Positions 26,601 through 38,825 of a stretch of DNA of 64,000 nt are shown one piece after another. This DNA is from Trochalopteron elliotii (lineage: Eukaryota; Chordata; Aves; Passeriformes; Leiothrichidae). Each line of letters starts with the position of its first letter. Position 1 is the first letter of the stretch. The translations under genes and the position numbers were made by a program. The notes beneath the pieces are model-generated. The model did not search any database, had not been told where the DNA came from, and worked only from the letters and a program-made list of their open reading frames with translations. The DNA is taken from the NCBI GenBank assembly GCA_024734555.1, contig JANPWX010000097.1:5077004-5141003 (forward strand), read 5' to 3'.

Positions 26601-29320
26601 AGTTTTTAGTGCTTTTGCTTTATGACAAAATATTCAAATGTCAAGCTCTGACCTGACTTGGCACTCCACACAGCAATGCACAGAAGTACACGTGCTCCTC
26701 TGTAGAACTGAAAACATTGATTAAGAAGGGGTCCAGGCAACATGCTGTACTCTAGCAAGGTTAGGGAACTGTGACAAAAGGGAATATCTTGCCCTGGAGC
26801 TGACACAGCACTCTCCTTGCTCAGTGCTGCAAGAGGATATTGGCCAGAAGGTGCAGTAAGTACTGGAAGAAATAGTCTTTCCTGCCCCTATATTCTCTGA
26901 ACATGTTTGTTATGGCCTATTCCTGCAGTACTGATGGCAACAGCAGCCTGTGGCTTTAGTGTTTGCTTTTCAGATTGATAATTTAAAATTAATAGTATTT
27001 CCTTTGATTTATTGGTGCTGGTTTTCTGAACTGAGTACCCTGATGAGACAGTTAAGACCTTGTTTTGAGGACAGCCTGGACTGACTGTTTGTCATCTCAG
27101 ATTGCTGTTATTAACTGGCATGTTCCCCAATGAAGTGGATCCAGGCACGCCACAGCTGTGTCAGTGTATACTTTCAGAAAGCGTCCAGCAAAATGAAATC
27201 TTATTCCTCTTCAATGGAGGCACTGGGATGAAGTGGGACTGGATATACAACAGATAACAACTATAGGATGCCCACAGCCCACTTCCCTGTGGCTGACCAC
27301 ACCACTCTCCATGCTCCTTGATGTGAGATGCTCCAGCTTGCATCCCTGGGCTATGACTGCACTCAGTTATATGCTCCTGCTGTGTTCACATGCCCGTGTT
27401 CACATACCTGTGCTGGAGGAGAAACAGAAGCCTCACATGCCAACTCCTAAGCAAGATGCCTAACTATGGTGTCATCTTTCCACTCCTGAACCTTGCCTCT
27501 GGACACTGATATTCTCTGAAGCCCAGGTCTGTAAGTCCTATGTACAAAACAATGCTACCCATGCACTACAAACAGAAGAGAGAGGATGATTAATCAATGG
27601 ATGAACTGCACTCATGGTAGCACATCATACATAAAGGGCAAAAAGAGAAACCTGTCAGACATAAAAGAAAATACTTCCCAACCAACTTTTATTAACTGAA
27701 AGTGCCAACAAGCTTTTAAACAGAGTCACCTTGCTCTAATGCCTTTGCTGCAGCCTTTCATGCCAACTGACATTGTCCTGGACACATCCCTTAGGTGTCT
27801 TGTCATACCATAAGGACTCTGGAATTAGGTTATTCAGAATGTTCCCAATTATCTCTTTCTCTACCATTAAAGGAGCTCTGGGAGCTCTACAAAAATAGAA
27901 CCAGGAGAAAAAAATAATTGGGAGCAAATTAACAATGGGAGATGCAGCTTTGTCCTTCAAGACAATCAACTAAAGGTTTCCATTTTATCTTTGCATTTTG
28001 ACTTGCTTGCATTTATCTTGTCCAGCTATCTAAACTGCAGATGCAGACAACAAATGGGAAAGCTTTTTTACTTTGAAATATACAATGCCTTCAAGTCTTC
28101 TTTGCCTACTTTTCTCATTTAATACACGTTTCATGTTATTGGAGATGACCTTCTATTCCCTGTGCTACAGGGGGTTTAAAATCTAGCCTTGAATGTGGGA
28201 TCCTTCTCTGTTATAAATGCTCCTGGATAAGCCATCATGTAAATTTTATAAAGTTTGTGAATTTATGTAAGGTTTGCCTTTGCCTGTCTGGGTTTGGGCA
28301 GTGCATATGGTTTATGTCAGCATTTGTAAGGTTATCGCAAAGGTTATCTTAGCTAAATTATGGCCCTTTGTTTATCCATGTGGTTAGTTATGGTGCAAAC
28401 AGCTGCACTGTCAGCAAAATCTTTCTGTTGCCCTCAACCCTGACCTGGAGGTACCAGACTCTAAGAGGTTACATGGCTTCATATGAAAGTTGCTTTGAAG
28501 GGGCTGTGAATTAAAGCTGACACTTTACCTGAAATACCTGCCCCCAAATTAGCTGTGAAGAATCAGGTAACCAGCAGAAGATGCCAACATGTCTTTGTCT
28601 AGCAGCTCACTGTGGTCAGTGAAGCTTCTCCTTGCCCTGGGAACTCATGTGTAACATGTCCTAAAGATAAGAAAAACTGCAGTTGCAAGGGAATATCTGG
28701 AAGTACTTGAGGAAGGTGGGGGGGAAAAAGCCATTCTGCAGCATATGAACATGATCTGGGTCTCTTGATGGCTGGGGACTGCCTGCTGCTCCAGCGGTCC
28801 TGAAATCATGGTGCAGGGGTCTTTTTTCCTGTTGCCATAAAATACCTGCCATCTCTCGCTTCTGATCTCCCTCTCTGTCCACACTTGACTGTGAAATAGG
28901 AAAGTTCATGTTTGCAAATCAACACATTCAACAGTCTCTTTCTTTGCATGCATTCTACCAAAGATGGGAGACTTGTGATCCACTTGAGGCAGAAGTTTTT
29001 TGTTCTTGCTCCTCAAATTATCCTAAAATCAACTGTTAGATTAATCATTATCTCCTTTTTTTCTGACCCATGGCATACCACCCTGCATTTTGCGGACAGA
29101 GTTCAGTTTCACATTCAGAATTTCTGACTTGGACTCACTGTTTCAGTCTATTTATGAGGCTTTGTTCTGATCTGGACTGTGCCAGTGGGCCTCAAGCAAT
29201 AAAATCAGTGAAGTAAAGTGGTGCTAATCTGCTGTTCCTCCCAAATCTGGCTCTCTGGAGTCTGTGAGCGTGTGCCTGTGTGTATGTCTGCCTAAGCAAT
29301 TGCATATATGTGTGCAATGT
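23614..29320. other. Unique non-coding sequence, no gene seen
   Basis: Nothing recognisable apart from a perfect CRE motif at 26525-26532. Frames up to about 100 codons occur on both strands without family resemblance. Confidence 0.5.
26525..26532. promoter_or_regulatory. Palindromic cAMP response element (CRE) motif
   Basis: TGACGTCA, the full palindromic CREB/ATF site, in CpG-poor surroundings where CpG-containing motifs are rare. A repeat-free stretch with an AT-rich AAATAAATTCC tract follows. Binding cannot be judged from sequence. Confidence 0.35.
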
Positions 29321-29329
29321 AGCTGAAAA

Positions 29330-29600
29330 GAGGATCCAATTAGAGCTAACCAAATACTGGAAGCAATTTTTCTTTGAATAAATTATTCAATGCATTTTGT
29401 CTTTGTTCATCTCATAAATTATTCAACTAATAGTATTTGAATGGTGCTGGAGCTCATAGGCTACTGCAGAAATGATCAGTCAGATAGCATATTCAGTAAG
29501 GAAGATCAACATTTGCTAAATAATGGATTTGGCAAATAATATTCATCCAGCCCTAGTTTTAATCAATCTAATGAGAGAGGCAGACAGCACATGGCACCCA
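29330..29600. promoter_or_regulatory. Candidate enhancer-like block with repeated ATAAATTATTCAA
   Basis: AT-rich, repeat-free sequence with CAATTAG near 29338 and two identical copies of a 13-mer (ATAAATTATTCAA) at 29378-29390 and 29414-29426, 36 bp apart. Each core is nearly palindromic (AATTATT type), which suits homeodomain or POU dimers. Function is inferred only. Confidence 0.25.
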
Positions 29601-30840
29601 TGGATGGCTTGGCAAGTGCTTAGAGAGCTGATCCTTTCAGCTCTGCTTCCTTCTCCCCCAATACAAATAAATGTAGAGACTTTCCTTTTGGTATCAATGT
29701 GAGTGACCCAGCTGGGCACTCCACACTTGCCTACAAGTTCCCACAGCTAGAGGCAGATATCCAGGTCTCAACATGCTGTGGTGGGCTGCCCACGTGAGCC
29801 TGTTGGCTCCCAAGCTTCTTGCCAACTCCTCACTTACTTTCTTGTGTGTAGATAGTTTTGGGTGTCAGGGCAGAAGCTCTACGAGTGCAGAATGTAAGCA
29901 CTTTTCCTGCTACTTTGCACTTGAATTATGTGGCATCAAGGCCCACTGTCTTGAACTAACATAAATGGAAGGAAAAAAAGCCACCAATCCACCCTCATGC
30001 ACTAGACAGGAAGGTTGCAGGCTTGCAAATAATTTATTGGAAAAGGAGGAGTATCTTATTTGCTAGAGGAGCTGATTCCAGGGACATGAATTAATACATT
30101 TTTGTAATAATTTTATGCCAGACATTATGCAGGCATGCTACATATTTCCTAATTTTTAAGTTTGATTTTTTTTGTTTCCTTCCACCATCCTCGCTTTTTT
30201 CCTTTTTATGAAAATAAAACCTCAAACAAATCCAAACTCTTCCTTTCCACATGACATTTCTTTTTGTGCAGCCTTTCATCTGAAAGAACCGCTTTTCTTG
30301 GAAACGTTGAGCTAAGCATTTGAAAAAATTAGGTGTCATTGGCTGTGTGAAATGTCTTCCTTCTTTTCAAAGCCAAACCTCAAGGATATCTTCTTTAGAA
30401 ACTTCACATCTGCTTTATTTAACAGTACCCAGGGCCACACTATCCAAATTGGATTTTTATTGTATTTTGATGATACTATTATTAATAGAAAAATATGAAT
30501 AATCTAAAAGATCAGAATGCCAGACACTTTACATAGTTGCATATTTCTGAAATGGGCCCATTGGCAGAGACCTTTTGTAGACTCAGGTACTACTTATTGT
30601 GGTAGGATCTGTCACATTCTTTCCAGCTATTGCACACATATATACATGAATTCTGCATACACTTACATTCCCATGACAGCTCAGCAGCTTGCCAATGTTT
30701 GAAATCATTTTGTCTTTATTTATAAGGAAAGTTAAGAGTGGAAATCTTCAAGACTAGGCCTTTTCTGTGTTTAGTGCTGTAGCACAAGGAACATGAGCAG
30801 TGAACAGATGCTTAAGTAGAGAAGTCAACTAAATAAAAAA
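29601..30840. other. Unique non-coding sequence, no gene seen
   Basis: Mixed sequence with a pyrimidine-rich stretch near 30160-30210. No gene or repeat recognised. Confidence 0.5.
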
Positions 30841-31016
30841 TGTTGTCCAGAGAAGCTGTGGGTCCTTCATACTGGAAGCATTCCAGGCCAGGTTGGATGG
30901 AGCTGTGAGCAACAAGGTCTAGTGGGAGGTGTCCATGCCTCCACGGCAGAACCAGGGGTGGGAACCAGATGACCTTTAAGGTCCATTTCAACCGAACCAT
31001 TCTATGATTCCATTAT
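30841..31016 (+). mobile_element. CR1 LINE, 3' end fragment (bird-type)
   Basis: About 176 bp matching the avian CR1 3' end: TTGTCCAGAGAAGCTGTGG, then CCAGGCCAGGTTGGATGGAG, the TCTAGTGGGAGGTGTCCATG block, then AGATGACCTTTAAGGTCC. It ends at ACCATTCTATGATTCCATTA, the CR1 terminal ATTCTATG repeat. It is 5'-truncated, as is usual for CR1, and inserted on the + strand. It carries scattered substitutions, so it is not a recent insertion. No target duplication is expected for this family. Confidence 0.95.
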
Positions 31017-31269
31017 AAAAACTACACACTGATTTCTCAGTTGCTAAAGAGGGTTTTCTGGATTTTTCTATTTCCGTCTGCAGGGAAGATATTGTTCCCT
31101 CACAGTGATGTCAGTTTGGCTGAAGGCCTTTTAGCAGTGTGAACCAGGATGGATTCTGCCATTCCTGGTGGTGAGGCCTGCAGGCCACCAGTGCCACTGC
31201 TGCTGTTCAACCTCAGCCAAAGTGGTTTTAGTCTGAAGTCATGTTTAGTCAGTTACTCATGATGAAAGT

Positions 31270-31560
31270 TTGTAGAAATGTGTTTTTTCAGCTAAAATCA
31301 GTTTGTCATCAATTTTATGCAACATTAATCACTCATGTTAATAAGCCCCTCCAGTCATGTTTAAATCAAGCTGTAAGACCTGAACCAGCATAACAAAAGA
31401 CTCCATAAAATCAGTCTAAGTTATGCCCCAATAGTGACTAATTATGTTAATTAATTCAAAGCCTGATGAAACAAAATTATGCTGAAACAGAATCATCTTC
31501 ATGAGTCTTCAGAAATGCTTCTTTTATAAATAAAGAATGAATAATTTACGGATGTGAAAA
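31270..31560. promoter_or_regulatory. Candidate conserved AT-rich regulatory block
   Basis: Repeat-free AT-rich DNA with TTATGC-type motifs (near 31316, 31420 and 31478) and TTAATTAA at 31447-31454. These recall POU and homeodomain sites of developmental enhancers. This is inference from motif density only. Confidence 0.25.
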
Positions 31561-33219
31561 TTTGGGGTTTGTGCGTGTGTTTTGTTTTGGTTTTTTAATT
31601 TAATCTAAAATGTGCCTATTTCATTTCTGATTTCATAACAAAGCCCTGTGGCCTCAGGGCTTGCCTGTCATGTGTTGTGGTAATGGCTGGTTTATTCCTG
31701 AAAAAGCATTTGGCTGCCCCAGCCTTTTCTCACAGGAGTGACTAAGCAGAAATTTCTGAAAACAGGGAGCACCAGAGATGACTATAAGCAAAACCCTCAA
31801 GCCTAAAATTCCTTGCTACTTCAGAAAGATTGGCTAAGGCATCCTGACCACTGAGGCTTGGTCATCCAAGCCTAAAAATAAACACACTTGTCTACCAGGA
31901 ACCCACCAACAGCCTTATTTCACTGATTGAGGAGGTTTTATTCCCTTCAAGAAGGGTGACAAGTTTGTTCTAGCCCATGGGTAATTGGGTGTTAGCAGGG
32001 GGTGTGACCAAAAATGACAGACTGGCATTTTGAGCTAGAATTAACTATTTCAGAAAGTCAAGGTTCAGCTGAGAAAAATTAAAATACTGAGGAGAAAAAT
32101 GAAAATACTGAGATCCAGTGTAAAATTATTCAACATCAAATGATTAAAAGCCAGTGAGCTTGTGACTAAATAACAGAAATAATTGAATGTTTGTAATCAG
32201 TCTGATTATGATTTATATCCTCTGCAGTGCTCTGAACAGAATATTATTATTTTTAGTCATGATTCTCTGTGTCTGAACATTTTAAACCCCAGAAGATGTT
32301 AAAAGACCTGAAATGCTGGATCAGAGGTGAGGTAAAAGCCTTATGTAGAAGTATTCTCTTCTCTCTGGTGTATAACAAGTGGAAAAACAAGGAGACAGAC
32401 TTCAAGAAATAGTAACTGAGAGGCATGAAATGCAGGAAATTGCTTATGTTACTGAAAGATATCAGAAAAAAAGGATCATTAAAACCAAAACAGTTTGCTC
32501 CTAGGGAAAGAAGAGAGCCTCTGGTGATGTGATATGTTATTAGCTGGGATGAGGAAATCATCAGTGACAGGGAAAGACGGATGTCTTGGATAAACACGAC
32601 TGTTTTGCAGTTGGAAACAATTTATATCCTTACTTTAAATGAGGAAACAGTTTCCATTAGTAAGCAGAGTGACTGTTGAAAAATTTCTAAGAGAGAAAAG
32701 AATTTATATATTCATACCTTCAGGGAAGGTACAGGCCAGGACTGTAAAGGACCTAGCTGCAGGGGTCACAGAGCCCATCAATATCAGTGCTGAGCAATTT
32801 CCAGTATCTGGAAGTCCCCTGTGAATCAGGGCAAAGGCTACTTTTATGCCAGTAGCCCCAAAAAGAGGAATGCATGAGTTGTGTTTTTTGGTGCTGCTTA
32901 GCCTGACATTTGTCTGGGGTGAAAGAATGGAAGAACTGATGTGTGGTACAGGTTATAAGAACAGAGAAAGCAGGGGAGTATAACTCATACCTCCTAACAC
33001 GTGGGAAACCCAAACAAAAGTGTATACTTTTAGTGTCCATGTTTTAAAAATAGGAGTGTGGAGAAAGCAGCTAGAAAATGTTTTGCAGGAGAAAATGCCT
33101 TGCAGGAAGAAACTCAGAGGATTGTCAGAAAAGAGATGGAATAGTGGCTGAATTAAAATTTATAAGTAAATTTACAGGGCTAAAGTGGCAGACCCTAAAG
33201 ACTTACTTATCCTGGCAGT
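31561..33219. other. Unique non-coding sequence, no gene seen
   Basis: Only a small imperfect 21-bp tandem duplication at 32071-32111 stands out. No gene recognised. Confidence 0.5.
32071..32111 (+). repeat. Imperfect 21-bp-period tandem duplication
   Basis: A 20-mer starting GAGAAAAAT and ending ATACTGA occurs at 32071-32090 and again at 32092-32111 with a single T/G difference. Confidence 0.9.
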
Positions 33220-33492
33220 GCAAGACAAAATGAGAAACAATGGCTGGGAATCAAAGCCAGAGCAATGCACCTGGCAGAAGGCTCACATTTTTAACAGAGA
33301 GAATGACTGATGAATGTGATGGATTCTCCTTGTTTTGATGGCTCCAGATCAAGGCTGAACTGTCTTTTAAATATGCAAGCTCTTGGGTTCAGTGCAGGGA
33401 AAAATGGTTAAAATTAAATGACCTGTGATATATACACAAGGTGCCAGACCCAATGGTCTATCTGATAGTCCCTTCTGGTCTTAATTTGTACT
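33220..33492 (+). mobile_element. Ancient CR1 LINE 3' end (reptile-type)
   Basis: Recognisable in order: ATTTTTAACAGAGAGAATGA; GATGGATTCTCC; AGATCAAGGCTGAACTGTCTTT; GGGTTCAGTGCAGGGA; GACCTGTGATAT; CAATGGTCTATCTGATAGTC; and CCCTTCTGGTCTTAA. This is the 3' UTR layout of older CR1 subfamilies, better preserved in turtles and crocodilians than the bird-type ends. It is heavily diverged with small gaps, so it is much older than the CR1 at 30.9 kb. Orientation is +; the left edge is approximate. Confidence 0.75.
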
Positions 33493-36400
33493 CCATGCAG
33501 ACCTGAGAGATAAATCTGCTCTTGTATAGGTTTTATAGATAAGCATATTTATATTTTTCTTTTTTATTTCCTGTGAAAATAAAGGCAGCAGGGGCACACA
33601 GTGCTCCCAGCCAGCTGGGTGAGCCCGTGGAGGCAGGAAGGTGTGTGTTGAGGCACCTCTTTCAGTGTGACCTGTCACACACGCAGCCCATGTGCAGGGG
33701 GGTCGACCTCCTACAGGCACAGGAGGCCTGACTCCGCATATAAGCTGCCCTAAACTGTCTCCAGGGAGTAATTAATGGATGAAATACTGAATCCAACCAA
33801 TAATCCCTGTGGGTCTCCTGGGAAGGAACAGCAGCTAGGGACAGGTTTCAGTTTGATTAAGCTGTCATAGCAGACCCTTTCACCCCCAAGTAGCTCCTTA
33901 TTCATTGCAACCTCTAGTCTGATAAGAAATGGTTATCAAGCCCAAAGCATCTCAAACACCTTGATTCCTGTGGACATCCCATAGGCATTTCTTTTGACAG
34001 TAGAAAATGGGGAAGTAGAAGGAGCAATGACTCCACTCATGCATCCAGTACCAGGCAGGGCGAGAGCAGATGATGGTGAAGGACAGTGCAGATCCAATGG
34101 GCCACATTCTGACTCAGGCGTTTTGTGGTCTGGAGGAAGCTGCAGAAGACACAGTACATCAACACAGCCCCCTGGATATTACAGTCACTCAGGTGTGCAG
34201 GTAGAGTAATGCTCAGTGTCCTGCTGTTACAACACATAGTGTGTTGTCAAGGTTTGTCTGCTCCCACTTGAGAGACTAAAAAGAAATGCTTTACTAGCCT
34301 TTTGAGACATTCTGTGCTGTCAAAAAAGAAAAATGTTTCACTACAAACTTGTATGTTGTCAGTTGTGCAGCTCTGTGAAATACTTTGCATGGTAAAAAGT
34401 GCCTGAGAGGGAAGATTATACAAAATGAATATGTGAGCAGAGGTGACGAATCCCTCCAATCGACAGTTCATAAAAGAGGTTAACTGCAAAAAGATTTGAT
34501 GCACGTTAAGCCAAGTGCTCCATCCTTTGCAGTTTACTGTTGCTACTCCAGTTAAAGTACTACTTTTTTTTTTTCAGTTGTAATCCCATGCTGTTTTTTA
34601 CTCACACGTGAGACATTTTCCTCAGCCTGAATTCTTCGCCTTTTTGAATCTCTTTAGTATCACTTTGCAAATCCCATTCAGATGGTCTACTGGATGCAGT
34701 GTTACAAATATTGTTTATTACCATTCTACTGTGCTAGAAACTGCACAAACACGTATTGAACTACTAGAAATATTCTTACAAAATTCTAGGAATATTCACT
34801 TTCTCAGTCATATTCCAACTACAATGCTAGAGGCAAGATGCAGATTTTATGGAGAGAAGTAATCTTCTCACAGCCTATTTTTCTTAATCATCCCCCAGCT
34901 CTACTCTGTTTTGCACCTCTTGCAGCCATTTACACCTGACTGAAGAGAAAGTGAAGTAAGTGTAAAATGCCACCCACTTTGCATGCGTGGAAATTACTGC
35001 ATATAATGGGGAAGGCAGTGAAGGAATCAGGCTGTGGGGGGGAGGTATCACGGTTGCATAGTTAACCTAAAGACCTTCACACAGAGATGTGCAGATGTGA
35101 AAGCGCTAGCAAAGACTTCTGGAGAAACAGCTGTTAAGACTGCAGGACTCAATCCATGCTCATGCAATTATGACCTGCCCCATTTCACTTCTGTGGTGCT
35201 AATTATTTATTCATTTAATGAATTCTTAGCCTGCAACAGACAACTATGATTTTATTATAATTTAACTGTAATTTATTTTTTTTCTCAGCAGTTTTGATTT
35301 TGAGCATGAAAACTGTGTTTGAGGTACACTTTGACATTTTGCATCCTGGAAAGTTCCTCAGCCTTGATACAAAGATACAAACTGATCTACTTGCTTGCTG
35401 GTAACGCAATCAGTGATTCTTGCTCTTTAGCACAAATCCTTCTTTTACTTCACATTGTGATGTTTACTGTTTTCCAGATTCTGGTGATCAGATTTTGTTA
35501 GGCTTTTGTTTGCTTCACGTAAGAGTTATCCCCATTTCAGTCTGAGGTGTTATTGTTGCCTAAACCTACTGTAATTCAGTAGTAAACCATGCCCGTGGAG
35601 CAAGAAAGTATGTCTATCACACTAATATTGTTTTCTTCTGTCAGTCATATGCCACGTTAATGGTCCCTTCACATGTTGTTTAGATATGGCCATTTTTTAA
35701 CAACATACCGCTACTAATGCTAGAGGGAAGAATAAGACAGTGCACCCATTTTATAACTTGTTTAATCCCTCATTGAAGAGCTTGACATAATGGAGAATGA
35801 CTGCAGGTCTGTTGTTATAATTAGAATTTGTTCTCTAGCCCTAGGCTTTTCCCCTTCAGGGGGGTTGATTGGAGTCCTGGGAGGCCTCACTTCTCAGCGT
35901 GCTATTTCCTGAAGCCTTTCATCCCTGCTGCTAAGTGTACACTGAGTGACTTGGAGGCTAAAGCATGAAGCTTTGCAGGGTCTGCAGAAGCAGAGCAAAC
36001 AAGTGATTTGTGCCAAGGCAGAGATAGACCAAACCAAGCTTTCCATAGGCAGTGGAGCTGCCAAGATTTTCTGCCACAAAGTGGCGCATCATCTTCTGAT
36101 GTACATTGTGACAAACCTCTGGACAAATACAGATATGGTAACAAGAGAGGGAGGTGAGGCAAACAGAAGATATTACAAGGAAGACACAGCTTTCAGATGT
36201 CTGCAGGGAGAGCTTTCTGTGTATGCAGAGAATTTCTCAGACTCAGTTTTTTAGGGTTGGCCACAGCAAATCCATTGGGTCAAAATGCCACCAGAATTAC
36301 CATCCGCATGTCATGGTCGGCTGCACCTGGGAGAGTGGGAGAGAAGAAGAGGGAGAAGGCTGGACTGTAGGCCTGATACCATCTCTTTGGCACATTAGCA

Positions 36401-38578
36401 GGAGCATTGCTGCTGCAAGTCACCCAGTTAGTCACCTCTTATAGGAACAGGGCTTTTTGCACTATACTTGAACTTGAGAAACCATCTTTTAATAGAGTTT
36501 TGTTTTGGGCTGGGTGGCACTGAGGCGAATTCTCAGCTGCTGCAAATTAGCACCGCTGCATGGTCTTGTGTTACACCAGCTGTGGGCTAGGCCCTTGTCA
36601 GAATTTATTTACAGAAATTGGCATGATCTTTGAGAGCAGTCACATTGCTGGGATAGGCAGCAGAGTGACAAAAGATGTGCCAGTTAATGTATTATGGCCT
36701 CTCCTCTCTGCTGAAGCACACACAGGTGGTGCAGGTGTCCATCAACCATCTCTGAATCACCAGGTACCTCTGCATGCTGTGGTCAGAATCACACAGCTGC
36801 AAACCCCTTTGTCCCAGGGACATCAGAGAGTCCAAATGTTGTTATGTGTGCATGCAGCAAGACCCTCACAGTGTGGCATGCATGCCTAGGGGCTGCAACA
36901 CAGGCTTATGCACATGCACAATTTCCTATACCCCCTCAACCTGGATCTAGAAAGCCTTTGGCTTCACGGAAGTATAGTTCCTCTGAAATCGGAGAGGAGA
37001 AGCAATTACAATGGGCCCTCTAGGATATCTTGATCCAACCCAAAACTTCTTCAGGTTCTTAAAAATATTTTGTGGCTGAATACATCACCCTTGCTCTGCT
37101 TCTCTCCTTTCCCTCTTGCACAAACACAGGCATAACTTTTTGGTGACTATAAAAATCTCTCTACCCAGCCCCAGGAAGTCTGGGCTCTGTGGAGTTGGAA
37201 TGTGCCTTATTGATCTGTCAAGGCATTATATCTGGCTATTAGATTCACATGTACTCTTCTGAGATTAGCTAAATCGCTCTGAAAACTGTTAACAGGCAAT
37301 TTCACAGACCCAGGTGTCCAAAGATAACAGGAAAAGTTCAGAAAACAGAGTTTAGCTAACTGATCTGTGACTGCTGAGAGCTTGTAAAGCTTTTAAAATG
37401 GGCTATGAGTGGAAGCAATTGGTGAGGAGCTGAGACATCCCAGGTCTCTCAGGATATAATCCTTACACCTCTTTACAGTTGATTGTGTGTCACTCACTCC
37501 AATAACCTTGTATTATTTGCTTGGCCTTTGTTCTTTGACCAAAGGCAGGGGTAAGTCCATCAGGAACTGTCCTATACTTCCATGTGAAATTGGGGGATAA
37601 AGATGCATGAGGAGATGCAGGGCTGAGCAAAATAACTTCACTTCCTGTGGTGAAGCCTGCAGGCTGAATTTCAGTGAATGACTGACATTTCCAGCAGCTC
37701 TCTGAGATCTCTGGGGATCCCTGGAAGCAAAAGCTTGCTGAGCCATATGCTTCTCCAGGAAGCAGCCCAGGTCATGGTCTGTTAAAGAGAGAACCATTGT
37801 CCATTGTGATTACCTACACTCTCAGCTGCACTTAGGAAACTGGCAGGAGTGAAAATGTCAGCTCTGAGTGCTGATGGCAAAACAGACGCCTCTCACCATT
37901 TAAATATAAGTTCATGGTCCCTATGGGAGAACAATACATGAATCTCTCAGCAACACTTGCATCCAGAGATGGACCTTGAACTAGGATCTGAGCAGGACCT
38001 CCTGAGGCTGGGGAGGAGCAGTAGAAAGCCCAGCCATTCTCAGGGTTAGGCAGTCTGTGAACTCCCCCAGGCCAGGATGACTGACTGTATGGTGTTGGCA
38101 GGCTGTGCCTGTGCAGCAGTGGAAAGGTGTGCCCACAGCTCAGGCAGATATGTGGAGGCTGTGTATGAACTACCTGAGAGTCACAGCAAGGCAGAGTTCA
38201 GTGACAGTCAAGCACCAGTGGACTTCTGCATGGGTTTTGCAGCTAGCTTGGAGCCATGTGGTCAGGTATGGGAGTGCCTGACTTACCTATTTTCACTATG
38301 GTGCCATTTGGGTTTTGTCTTTTTTTTCTATGTTCTCTGTATTCTTCACACACATATTTGTAACTCTGCCACCTATTGTATTAGTAACTAGTTTTCCCAG
38401 TAATTTTCCATGGCCTTTCCCTAAGAAAAAAGACAAAACAGATTCCAGAGCTCCAAGCTCCAGGAGGTACAAAACTCAGTGCTATCTTGACTCTTCCTGG
38501 GAACCAAGGCCGAGAGCAGCTCTTGGGAGGTACATTCTCATGGACAAAGTACAGCCAGTGCTGAAGGGGGGGGGCTCC
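33493..38578. other. Unique non-coding sequence, no gene seen
   Basis: No gene or RNA recognised. Short frames at 35.9-36.9 kb overlap on both strands. A run of nine G sits at 38566-38574 immediately before the LTR insertion site. Confidence 0.5.
38574..38578 (+). repeat. Left target-site duplication (GCTCC) of solo LTR
   Basis: GCTCC directly precedes the TG of the LTR and is repeated immediately after its terminal CA at 38821-38825. A 5-bp duplication is typical of ERVL-type integrations. Confidence 0.65.
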
Positions 38579-38820
38579 TGAGAAGGGGCTTGACCTGGGG
38601 GCGAATTGCATCACCATTCGTCCTCTTAATTGGTGCTTTTTTATCAATTATCTTAATTTCCTAAAACCTGTAAAAATGTACTCATCTCTAGGGGGCATGG
38701 GCTTTTGTGGACATGCTTCCATAACTGCCTCTGGAGGCCTTCGAATAAAGATCCCCTTCTATATAATCTCCTTACTAAAATTATCTTGATTTTCATTTCC
38801 GGGTTGGGAAAAAGGCAACA
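38579..38820 (+). mobile_element. Short solo LTR of an avian endogenous retrovirus
   Basis: A 242-bp element beginning TGAGAAGGGG and ending AAAGGCAACA, bounded on both sides by the 5-mer GCTCC. An AATAAA polyadenylation signal lies at 38744-38749; a TATA-like GTAAAAATG lies near 38670. The middle sequence (ATTGGTGCTTTTTTATC, TTTCCTAAAACC, TGCCTCTGGAGGCCTTC) matches a bird LTR type known to me from memory, and the family name was not verified. No retroviral genes adjoin it, so it is a solo LTR. Confidence 0.7.
38744..38749 (+). terminator. Polyadenylation signal of the short solo LTR
   Basis: AATAAA inside the second LTR, at the place expected for the R region, about 70 bp before the LTR end. 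Confidence 0.5.
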
Positions 38821-38825
38821 GCTCC
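38821..38825 (+). repeat. Right target-site duplication (GCTCC) of solo LTR
   Basis: Second copy of the 5-mer that also precedes the LTR. Confidence 0.65.
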
